Source: Nitrososphaerota archaeon
GTDB taxonomy: Archaea; Thermoproteota; Nitrososphaeria; Nitrososphaerales; CADDZS01
Length of the DNA stretch: 13,095 nt
Reading direction: 5' to 3'
Assembly (NCBI GenBank): GCA_013288145.1
Contig: JABDCJ010000062.1
Span: 1-13,095 of the forward strand
The number at the start of each line of letters is the position of its first letter. The first letter of the stretch is position 1. This document shows, in pieces, positions 1 to 5,614 of this stretch. The translations under genes and the position numbers were made by a program. The notes beneath the pieces were generated by a model, which worked only from the letters and a program-made list of their open reading frames with translations, ran no database searches and was not told the DNA's origin.

Positions 1-786
1 GATCTGAAAATCCGACGCGGTGACCTCAAGGCGGTCTTTCCTCTTCCCCAGCCCGCCATTCTCGGGTTCGAGACAGCCGGAGTGGTTGACGCAATTGGTA
101 GCAAAGTCAGCGAAGCCGCTGTCGGAGATGAAGTGGCCGCTCTGCTACCGGGACTCGGCGGATACGGTGAGTACGCCTTCGCCGCAACCTGGACGCCCAA
201 GCCACCTCAAGTGACCTGGAACGACGCGGGTGCGTTGCCGGCGTCAGTTGAGGCTGCAGTCGGAGTGCTGCGTCAGCTCAGGGTGGAAAAAGGCGAGACA
301 CTCTTGATCCTTGGCGCAGGTGGTTCAGTCGGGATCATTGCTATGCAGCTCGCGATTCGGCAGGGGCTCAAAGTCATCGGAGCAGTAGGCTCGCAAGACG
401 AAGCTCTTATCGAAAAGCTGGGTGCCACACCGGTCCAGTACGGCAATAACCTGCTCTCCAATGTTCGCAAGGCAACCGACCAAGTCGATGCGACTTTCGA
501 TGCTGGGGGCAATGGTGGACTTCAAGACGCCATCAAGCTTACCGGCGGTACTGATCGCGTGATCACGCTCGCAGATGAACACGCAGCTGAACTCGGTGTT
601 AAGCTCTCAGTCCCAACACCTGATCGTGCTCCTGACGGCGTCGAAATCGGCATGAAGCTCCTGGCATCTGGCCAACTTCACTTGCGATCCCAACAGTCGG
701 TGCCGATGTCGCAAGCAGCCGAAGCCCATCGGCTCCTTGAGGAAGGACGAGTTCATCACAAGCTGCTCCTCACGACTACCATGTAA
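1..786 (+). CDS. Zinc-free MDR-family NAD(P)H:quinone oxidoreductase-like enzyme, 5'-truncated
   Basis: The reading frame is open from base 1, so the gene begins before the window; about 262 codons are present and roughly 50-60 residues of the GroES-like N-terminus are probably missing. The stretch ILGFETAGVVDAIG near the start is the usual end of the catalytic core in medium-chain dehydrogenases/reductases. It is followed by a Rossmann domain with the nucleotide-binding turn GAGGSVG (about residues 103-109 of the visible part). The C-terminal LHLRSQQSVPMSQAAEAHRLLEEGRVHHKLLL is typical of quinone oxidoreductase/zeta-crystallin-type members. No zinc-ligand cysteine cluster is visible, which supports the zinc-free branch using NADPH to reduce quinones or enones. 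The F420-reductase-like gene follows 66 nt downstream on the same strand. The family is secure; the substrate is unknown. Confidence 0.9.
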   Translation, partial: DLKIRRGDLKAVFPLPQPAILGFETAGVVDAIGSKVSEAAVGDEVAALLPGLGGYGEYAFAATWTPKPPQVTWNDAGALPASVEAAVGVLRQLRVEKGETLLILGAGGSVGIIAMQLAIRQGLKVIGAVGSQDEALIEKLGATPVQYGNNLLSNVRKATDQVDATFDAGGNGGLQDAIKLTGGTDRVITLADEHAAELGVKLSVPTPDRAPDGVEIGMKLLASGQLHLRSQQSVPMSQAAEAHRLLEEGRVHHKLLLTTTM

Positions 787-852
787 CTAACCTAAGCCTG
801 CGAAAACGATGTCTAAAGAGATATTTACGGCAATACTTCGGACTTATCGTTT

Positions 853-1503
853 ATGACCATCGCAATTATTGGGACCGGAAATATTGGGAAGGCTGTCGGT
901 CGACAGCTTGTAGACGGCGGCGAATTTGTGATTTTCGCATCTCGCGACAAATCGCACGCCGATGCTCTTGCCTCGGAGCTCGGTGGAAATGCAAAAAGTG
1001 CGACATTGACCGAGGCGATAGCCGCTTCTGATACTGTCTTCCTCGCGCTCTGGCTCGACGCGATGAAGGAGTTCCTTGGCAAGTACAAGAACTCATTAGA
1101 TGACAAGATCATAATCGATCCTTCTAATCCGATCAGCTTTGCCGAGGACGGTAAGGTTAGGCGTACCCTTCCCGACGGTACATCGGCTGGCATGGTGATC
1201 TCATCGTTGTTACCGGTAAGTGTTCATTATGTGAAGGCCTTTGGTACTTTAGGTGCAGACTCTTTGGCGAAAAGCGCCAATGGAGCGCCCGAGAAAGTGG
1301 TTTTGTTCTACGCGACGAATGACGCGAAGGCCGAGAAAACAATCGTGCGCCTCATTACGGAGGCAGGTTTCGACCCGGTAAAGGCTGGAGGAATTAACGA
1401 CACTCTACGCGTTGAATTCTTCGGGGATTTGAATGGAAAACCACTCAACAAAGTTGAGGCTGAAGCCGCGGTCAGGGCGGAGACATCCGGTACCAGCAAG
1501 TGA
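853..1503 (+). CDS. NADPH-dependent F420 reductase-like NAD(P)-binding protein
   Basis: This 216-residue protein opens with a Rossmann fold: MTIAIIGTGNIGKAVG contains GTGNIG at residues 7-12, and a dinucleotide-binding basic loop follows (ASRDKSHA, about residue 29). IIIDPSNPI and HYVKAFGTLGADSL match the conserved blocks of the F420_oxidored/NAD-binding domain family, which includes NADPH:F420 oxidoreductases and short reductases of unknown substrate. The length is normal for the family. The ATG at 853 is chosen because the Rossmann strand begins immediately after it. A weak TATA-like stretch, GATATTTAC around 820-828, lies about 28 nt upstream, which would suit a leaderless archaeal transcript. 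Cofactor F420 use is plausible in this lineage but cannot be proved from the sequence. Confidence 0.88.
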   Translation: MTIAIIGTGNIGKAVGRQLVDGGEFVIFASRDKSHADALASELGGNAKSATLTEAIAASDTVFLALWLDAMKEFLGKYKNSLDDKIIIDPSNPISFAEDGKVRRTLPDGTSAGMVISSLLPVSVHYVKAFGTLGADSLAKSANGAPEKVVLFYATNDAKAEKTIVRLITEAGFDPVKAGGINDTLRVEFFGDLNGKPLNKVEAEAAVRAETSGTSK

Positions 1504-1520
1504 AATCAACTATGACCTGA

Positions 1521-1628
1521 ATGTACTACGTAGAGGATATCTTGGAGGAGGACTCGCTACTTGGGGAGCTTCTGCGCGCTGAAATAATGAAAAGAATCGG
1601 GAACGATGAGTCTAACGCTTTCAATTAA
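1521..1628 (+). CDS. Possible small acidic helical protein, 35 aa
   Basis: The ATG at 1521 opens a 35-codon frame ending in TAA, 17 nt after the preceding reductase stop and on the same strand. The peptide begins MYYVEDILEEDSLLGELL and continues with a basic stretch (MKRIGNDE), giving an amphipathic, mostly helical composition. It could be co-transcribed with the upstream gene. A second possibility is that this is chance coding or a fragment of a lost gene. No family is recognised. Confidence 0.3.
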   Translation: MYYVEDILEEDSLLGELLRAEIMKRIGNDESNAFN

Positions 1629-1670
1629 CTGACCCGTTTGCGAAAAATTTCAGAAACATACTATTGACAA

Positions 1671-1684
1671 AAGCGTTAACGCTT
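1671..1684. promoter_or_regulatory. Perfect 14-bp palindrome AAGCGTTAACGCTT
   Basis: AAGCGTTAACGCTT is its own reverse complement across all 14 bases and lies directly before the ATG at 1685. A half-site copy, TAACGCTT, occurs 64 bp upstream at 1613. Dyads of this kind are typical operators of dimeric DNA-binding proteins. The bound factor is unknown and no regulator gene is adjacent. Confidence 0.45.
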
Positions 1685-1813
1685 ATGCCTTTTCGGTTGG
1701 CTTCCTCTTTTACTGCTTTGCTAGCAGATTCACTCAGTCGAAATGAATTCGTAATGGTTCAGTCGGTCTTAGACACGATAATAAAAAGTGGTACTACAAA
1801 TTATTTAGATTAG
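1685..1813 (+). CDS. Possible small protein, 42 aa
   Basis: A 42-codon frame starts at the ATG immediately after the 14-bp palindrome and ends in TAG. The peptide begins MPFRLASSFTALLADSL and continues with VMVQSVLDTIIKSGT, which could form two short amphipathic helices. A weak A/T stretch (ACATACTATTG, about 1657-1667) lies at a distance that would allow a near-leaderless transcript, placing the palindrome over the transcription start. There is no homology that I recognise; chance coding is the alternative. Confidence 0.28.
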   Translation: MPFRLASSFTALLADSLSRNEFVMVQSVLDTIIKSGTTNYLD

Positions 1814-2043
1814 CGATAATTGATTTGCAGTGTCTTACACACATCTGACGCTTTTGTGCTCCGATTAAACTAATTTCAACAAAACTATCAAAGCGTAAGC
1901 CTCAGGTACTAGGTTATTGGCAGTTCTTCTCCTAAGTTTGGCATTGGTATTGCGGTCTGTCTAGTTTTACTTTTCTGATCAAGGAGAGAGCATCCAAACA
2001 TTATCGGCGGGACTTTCATTCCAACCCGCAATTGTAAACTGCG

Positions 2044-2049
2044 AAAAAA
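2044..2049 (-). terminator. T-run after the two-repeat gene
   Basis: Read on the minus strand, TCTTTTTTCGC follows the stop codon at 2061 within about 20 nt. Short U-runs without a hairpin are the usual archaeal termination signal. A single T6 is weak evidence. Confidence 0.35.
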
Positions 2050-2060
2050 GACCCAGGTAA

Positions 2061-2888
2061 CTATTTCCACTCGTAGAATATGGAGCCAGCCTTTTGCGAG
2101 TTAGGGTCAATAGTGAAGTCTGATAAATTAATGACGCTGTTCATCCAGGATAGTTTTTGAGAATTTGTCTTGTAAGTTGTCAAGCCCAATCCCTTACCTG
2201 TCTTGACATTTCTAATTCCGTTAGAGATGCTTACTCCGGTATCCCCGTCGTTCGTGGTAAAAAGTCCTAGAATGCGGGTAAAGGTGATGCCGCTCGGTGT
2301 GTTCAGCATTGTTGCTGTAGATGTTTGACTACTGGCGTCTGGATAACGCCCTGAACCTATAAACTCGAAGGGTTGATTAGCTTCGGTAGTTACTCCTTCG
2401 GCCCCGACGGACTTGATGCTCATGCTAACGATGGGCACTTTCAACACCCAGGCTTTTTCTGGTAGAGATACATGCTCTTTCACCTCGTAACCTGTGAGAT
2501 TGAATTCTTGGAAGCTTGGATCTCCTTCACCTTCATAGGTACAGACGGCGTTATTTAGCCAGGAGAGCTTTTCAGAAGAAGTCGTGAAAGCCATAAGCCC
2601 AATAAACCTGCTTCTATCTTTCTCCACTCTAGTGCAGCTCATGTTTCTGTAGAGTACAGTTTCACCGCCTTTTGTCGTAAAGATCCCTTGACCCGTACCC
2701 ATGCCGATACCATAAGGTCCTAGCAATAATGTGGACGTGCCTAAATCTCTTCCATCCTGCCAAAGTCCGAACCCCTTACTATCGCCAATCCAGCTTTGCT
2801 CAAGAGTTACTCCTTCAGCTCCTACAGATTTGACGGCAATCCCGTTGGCCTTGCCTTTCTCCTCCCATGCTTTCTCTCCCAGTGCCAA
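2061..2888 (-). CDS. Two-repeat barrel-like protein of an archaeal family of unknown function
   Basis: The 275-residue protein is an internal tandem duplication with a period of about 139 residues. EKAW recurs at residues 5-8 and 144-147, KSVGAEGVT at 20-28 and 159-167, and KLSWLNN/KLSWMNS at 107-113 and 245-251. The C-terminus is FYEWK. From memory, single-domain versions with a start like MEEKGK, a KL(A/S)(F/W)LNN block and a final WEWK are common in Nitrososphaeria; their function is not established. The only in-frame start is the TTG at 2888, because a TAG at 2937-2939 closes the frame upstream and no in-frame ATG or GTG intervenes. The codons just upstream still read TYQVEDEEN, resembling YEVKEHV before the second repeat, so a lost N-terminal start or frameshift is possible. 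A TATA-like GTTATATG at 2927-2934 and an RHH-type operator at 2950-2966 lie upstream. Confidence 0.75.
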   Translation of the reverse strand: MALGEKAWEEKGKANGIAVKSVGAEGVTLEQSWIGDSKGFGLWQDGRDLGTSTLLLGPYGIGMGTGQGIFTTKGGETVLYRNMSCTRVEKDRSRFIGLMAFTTSSEKLSWLNNAVCTYEGEGDPSFQEFNLTGYEVKEHVSLPEKAWVLKVPIVSMSIKSVGAEGVTTEANQPFEFIGSGRYPDASSQTSTATMLNTPSGITFTRILGLFTTNDGDTGVSISNGIRNVKTGKGLGLTTYKTNSQKLSWMNSVINLSDFTIDPNSQKAGSIFYEWK

Positions 2889-2949
2889 ATTCTCTTCGTC
2901 CTCTACTTGATAGGTCCGTGTGCATACATATAACTTCTAAGAAAACGCG

Positions 2950-2966
2950 GTCATACTCTGTATGAC
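2950..2966. promoter_or_regulatory. Operator GTCATAC-N3-GTATGAC, copy 1
   Basis: This is a perfect 7-bp inverted repeat with a TCT spacer. Its half-sites and spacing are identical to the site in front of RHH protein 1 (3829-3845). It lies 62 bp upstream of the two-repeat gene start on the minus strand and overlaps the ATG (2962) of a small plus-strand ORF. The most likely binder is RHH protein 1. Confidence 0.7.
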
Positions 2967-3114
2967 ATACAAACTACTTCGAAGTGTGGGAGGATCTGTC
3001 GAAAAATCTGACAAGCTAAATGAAGAACACCTCGATCTTGCCAACTCGACGATCATTTCCATCGCCAAAAATTCGCAACATCTTGTAAAATTAGGCATTG
3101 TTCCCCGGAAATGA
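2962..3114 (+). CDS. Possible small protein, 50 aa
   Basis: The ATG sits inside the right half of the operator and the frame runs for 50 codons to a TGA. The peptide begins MTYKLLRSVGGSVEKSDKLN and later has LANSTIISIAKNSQHLVKLG, a composition that looks coding. The TGA overlaps another ATG (ATGA) that opens a 23-codon frame to 3183, so this might also be the remains of a longer, frame-broken gene. The symmetrical A/T stretch at 2925-2934 could supply a TATA box about 30 nt upstream. No family is recognised. Confidence 0.35.
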   Translation: MTYKLLRSVGGSVEKSDKLNEEHLDLANSTIISIAKNSQHLVKLGIVPRK

Positions 3115-3259
3115 CGGTTAAATCGGGACTATTTGTCTCGGGTGAACGGTTGATCGAATATTTTGAGCTCTTAGGAAAATAATGTTCATCAGGTATCGCA
3201 GGTGCAGGAGATGGGATTTTAGAGAACGAATTTAGCTGTAGATAGCAGAAGCCAATCGC

Positions 3260-3811
3260 CTATGTCGCAGTTGATCTATGATTGGGGTCTTGGAAAGTTA
3301 TCACAATTGAGTTTCGGCTTACCTCGCTCCTCGGGGTGACTCCGATGAATATCTTGATCGCACTCTCGTACCAGTTCTCCAGATATATCGAATAAGTTTC
3401 GTTTATCTCATGGTGTACGGTGATCGTGTACTCTCGCTCGCCTCTCGATTCAACCTCGTATTCGAAAATTCTCGAGTACTTGCCGAGGAGTTCTATGAGC
3501 TTCAAGAATGTCCTGGTGTTTAATCTCTTAAACCAAAAATGAGCCACTTCGGTCGCGGCCTTGCTTCCCCCTTCCTTACCCATGCTGGCTGCCCTTTCTT
3601 TACCTATGGTCTCCCACATATCCCTGAATCCATCCTTGCTAAGACTCACCACTCCAAACTTGTTGGCGAGCCTATCCCACTCGGAGTACTTCGTAAAAAT
3701 CTCAGACACCAGCGAGCTGAAGCTAATACCCCTACTCTCCGCATCCCGCCTAAGTACATCATCAAGCTCTCGCGGAATTCGCACACTTCTCATTACTGTT
3801 TGTTTAGCCAT
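3260..3811 (-). CDS. RHH-domain transcriptional regulator-like protein 1
   Basis: This 183-residue protein has an N-terminal ribbon-helix-helix domain: a beta strand TVMRSVRIP (about residues 5-13), a first helix ELDDVLRRDAESRG, and a second helix beginning with the ISFSSLVSEIF block (to about residue 39). The rest is a charged helical linker and a C-terminal alpha/beta part with YTITVHHEINETYSIYLENW. RHH protein 2 at 6567-7115 has the same architecture (RHH, linker, then a strand-His-strand-helix block), so the two are probable paralogues. The ATG at 3811 is taken because the RHH strand starts right after it. A TATA box (3847-3854) and an inverted-repeat operator (3829-3845) lie just upstream, which suggests autorepression. 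The same operator occurs before the two-repeat gene. The role as a DNA-binding regulator is inferred from the fold; what the C-terminal domain senses is unknown. Confidence 0.82.
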   Translation of the reverse strand: MAKQTVMRSVRIPRELDDVLRRDAESRGISFSSLVSEIFTKYSEWDRLANKFGVVSLSKDGFRDMWETIGKERAASMGKEGGSKAATEVAHFWFKRLNTRTFLKLIELLGKYSRIFEYEVESRGEREYTITVHHEINETYSIYLENWYESAIKIFIGVTPRSEVSRNSIVITFQDPNHRSTAT

Positions 3812-3828
3812 CTTGACTTGCTATGGTT

Positions 3829-3845
3829 GTCATACGTTGTATGAC
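3829..3845. promoter_or_regulatory. Operator GTCATAC-N3-GTATGAC, copy 2
   Basis: A perfect 7-bp inverted repeat with a GTT spacer sits between the TATA box and the ATG of RHH protein 1, where bound protein would block transcription initiation. Half-sites and spacing are identical to the site at 2950-2966. Confidence 0.75.
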
Positions 3846-3846
3846 C

Positions 3847-3854
3847 TATAATTA
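3847..3854 (-). promoter_or_regulatory. Archaeal TATA box of RHH protein 1
   Basis: On the minus strand the sequence reads TAATTATAGGTCATAC. TAATTATA is a good TATA box; transcription would start about 25 nt downstream, near 3825, leaving a leader of around 14 nt before the ATG at 3811. Confidence 0.55.
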
Positions 3855-3982
3855 CTTTGTTTGCTTAGAAGTTATACCTGTCTTTTCTTAACAATATGCG
3901 TACGTGAATTGTTCTAGAATTGACGAGTCTTCCGATAAGAGACCAGATTAATTATCACCTGCTCAGCTCGAAGAATGCAGCG

Positions 3983-4093
3983 ATGGTCTTTATCGAGTGC
4001 AATTTTTGCGGACAAAAATGGGAAAAAGAAATAGGGCGTAAACAAAGAATTTCAGCCGCCCTGCCCAATGCTAGTGGATGTCTCAAACCATAA
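3983..4093 (+). CDS. Possible small zinc-finger protein, 36 aa
   Basis: The ATG at 3983 opens a 36-codon frame ending in TAA. The peptide starts MVFIECNFCGQKWEKEIG; the C-x2-C-G knuckle followed by a basic stretch resembles half of a zinc ribbon, and a further Cys follows near the C-terminus (ASGCLKP). A TATA-like TTAATTAT around 3947-3955 is correctly spaced for a short-leader transcript. Mini zinc-finger proteins are common in archaea. It is not identified with any family; a truncated larger gene is the alternative. Confidence 0.4.
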   Translation: MVFIECNFCGQKWEKEIGRKQRISAALPNASGCLKP

Positions 4094-4216
4094 GGTAATT
4101 CCATCACTACGGTTTACGCCTAAATTCCCATAAAGTATCTTCCCTTGTTTCTGATTCCTAATCTGATTAGAACTGAATCCAAAACATTAATCTTGTAATA
4201 ACATTGAGTAAGATTC

Positions 4217-4687
4217 ATGGTAACGATAAGTTTTGGATTCCCCGATGTCCTAAGCCTAGCTCAGACTATTGCAATCATTGCGACTCTGCTCATAACGCTC
4301 TACTTTTCTCGCAAGCAGATTCGGAGCATGAGTCTTGATGTCGAGACAAGAGTACTCAACGATCTGGATGAAAAGAGGTACAGAATTAGCGAGCTTATGC
4401 TAGAAAAGCCCGAGTTTATTAATGTGGTTGCTGGCCCCGCTTCCGGTTCAAAGCCTGAAAACGTGATCGCGTACATGGTCGCAATGATCAGTGCTCACGC
4501 ATACCACATGCGAGAGCGAAAAATCATCAGTGACAACGAATGGATTGGATGGCTGCAATGGATAAGAAATGACTTTGCGCAGGGTACGGTCAGGAAAGAC
4601 TGGGTTGAGCTCAATCTCGGACAATGGTTCGATCCCAGTTTCAGGAACTTTATCGACAAAGAGGTAATCCCACAGATCAAAGGATAG
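4217..4687 (+). CDS. Membrane-anchored protein of unknown function
   Basis: This 156-residue protein has one strong hydrophobic segment near the N-terminus (about residues 10-30, SLAQTIAIIATLLITLYF), followed by basic residues (SRKQIRSM), which predicts a single membrane anchor with the rest in the cytoplasm. The soluble part is mostly helical with Trp-rich blocks (EWIGWLQWIRNDF; KDWVELNLGQWF). Similar short anchor-plus-helical-domain proteins occur in archaea and soil bacteria, but I cannot name a family. An A/T-rich stretch lies just upstream (TAATCTTGTAATAAC, about 4187-4201), consistent with a TATA box and a nearly leaderless start. The neighbours face other ways, so it is probably transcribed alone. 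Confidence 0.72.
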   Translation: MVTISFGFPDVLSLAQTIAIIATLLITLYFSRKQIRSMSLDVETRVLNDLDEKRYRISELMLEKPEFINVVAGPASGSKPENVIAYMVAMISAHAYHMRERKIISDNEWIGWLQWIRNDFAQGTVRKDWVELNLGQWFDPSFRNFIDKEVIPQIKG

Positions 4688-4698
4688 GGCTGTACTTA

Positions 4699-4805
4699 GC
4701 GACCGTCCTTTTCAAGCCTCAAAATCTCTAAAATCCCGAGAGTCGGTCGCGCGGTGATTCGGAATCGAACCTCGCTTGCTCAAACGATCCTGTCCAGCCC
4801 GAATC
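4699..4805. repeat. Two adjacent 7-bp inverted repeats
   Basis: GCGACCG (4699-4705) pairs with CGGTCGC (4744-4750), and GATTCGG (4756-4762) pairs with CCGAATC (4799-4805). The loops are 38 and 36 nt. They follow the membrane-protein gene and precede the uS14 remnant. They could fold in RNA as two hairpins or be chance; no known RNA family is recognised. Confidence 0.25.
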
Positions 4806-4818
4806 TCCGTCTGCAGAT

Positions 4819-5049
4819 TTAGGACGAGAAGAACTGAGAATTCGTCAGGCTTTCGCCGGTTACCCCCGAATAACACTCCGTTCGATGATCCTTCTCAAAC
4901 CATGCAATTAATCGCTCGTACTTCATGAAACCGATTTTGGTTGCCACTTCTCGAAAGCACTGTCTGCAGAGCAACAAATCGTACTTCTGAATAAGTGCAC
5001 CATACTGGCCGCAGCATCTGCAACATCTGACCCTTCCGAATTTCCTGGG
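4819..5049 (-). pseudogene. rps14: Degraded archaeal uS14 ribosomal protein gene
   Basis: The minus-strand frame from 5046 to about 4915 reads [30 protein letters not shown] and [14 protein letters not shown] in succession. This is the archaeal uS14 zinc-ribbon pattern: a first knuckle C-x2-C-G, the [13 protein letters not shown] block with the second knuckle, and a terminal GFxKY. All four zinc ligands are kept. No start codon exists in frame; an in-frame TAG stands at 5050-5052. In the neighbouring frame the preceding bases read ACG GCT AGC CC, as if an ATG had become ACG and one base had been lost before AGG AAA TTC. The protein should end near KYE/S, but here CGA replaces a probable TGA and the frame runs about 31 codons further to a TAA at 4819. 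A functional uS14 gene presumably lies elsewhere. Sequencing error at the 5' end is the alternative. Confidence 0.72.
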
Positions 5050-5098
5050 CTAGCCGTGCCTTTCCTTGAGGATTGTGTCGACTACCAATTCTGTCAGA

Positions 5099-5347
5099 TC
5101 ACCACGTATCCCACAACTCTTGCTTCGATTTCAAGTAGTCAAACGCCTTAATCCCGCGTTCAGAAAGTCTGTTTCTATCTTCCTGCGCTTGTTTCATGAC
5201 CTTCTTGATTTCCACAGAATCTGCTTTCCGATCCTTGTTTGATTTTCTGCTATTGTCGGTATCACGTGCCCTCAATTTGTTGGAGAGCTTTTCTAGCTCA
5301 GCTTCCAGTGTAAAATTTGTAACTTCGTCATTGTCTATAGGATTCAC
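5099..5347 (-). CDS. Highly charged hypothetical protein, possibly frameshifted at its 5' end
   Basis: From a GTG at 5347 there are 82 codons, rich in Lys, Arg, Glu and Asp (EAELEKLSNKLRARD; KKVMKQAQEDRNRLSER), predicting long helices or a coiled coil and a C-terminal ELWDTW. The same frame stays open and coding-like upstream to 5441 (ERQRDRLILDTEVPEERARL) but has no standard start there. An ATG at 5448 begins MSEYQ in another frame and would join the main frame if the A5 run at about 5433-5437 had one more A, giving a protein of about 116 residues. The gene lies on the same strand as the uS14 remnant, 50 nt away, so the two may have been an operon. Function is unknown. Confidence 0.5.
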   Translation of the reverse strand: MNPIDNDEVTNFTLEAELEKLSNKLRARDTDNSRKSNKDRKADSVEIKKVMKQAQEDRNRLSERGIKAFDYLKSKQELWDTW

Positions 5348-5614
5348 TCCAAGGTGGAGTCTCGCTCTCTCCTCAGGAACCTCTGTGTCAAGTATGAGAC
5401 GATCCCTTTGCCGTTCCCCAAAATCCGCAATTTTTGATATTCACTCATTCATTCCAAATTTTTTTGGATAGTCAAAGCGATTCGATTTGCAACCCAAAGG
5501 GTTGGCGATTTCCTTGACTGGATCGGTGGCGGGCTCTTAAATGGATCATAATCGGCTAACCGGACGATTGCTATCTCAAAAGCTCCGAAATTCTATGCTG
5601 GGGGACCTGTTTTG

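Larger units (their letters stand above)
1504..2060. other. Gene-poor region, 557 bases
   Basis: No ORF of ordinary length is present on either strand. What can be seen is a 35-aa ORF at 1521-1628, a perfect palindrome at 1671-1684 directly before a 42-aa ORF at 1685-1813, and a T-run on the minus strand at 2044-2049 after the two-repeat gene. The 8-mer TAACGCTT occurs at 1613-1620 and again inside the palindrome at 1677-1684. I see nothing recognisable in 1814-2040. Confidence 0.6.

Noticed and set aside
1664..1669. Bacterial -35 box TTGACA (also at 9537-9542)
   Set aside because: No well-spaced -10 box follows at either site, and other promoters in the window look archaeal.
4756..4780. tRNA-like T-arm on the minus strand (GGTTCGATTCC)
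   Set aside because: The loop sequence matches a TpsiC loop, but the flanking five bases do not pair, and no anticodon arm or acceptor stem of proper length can be built around it.
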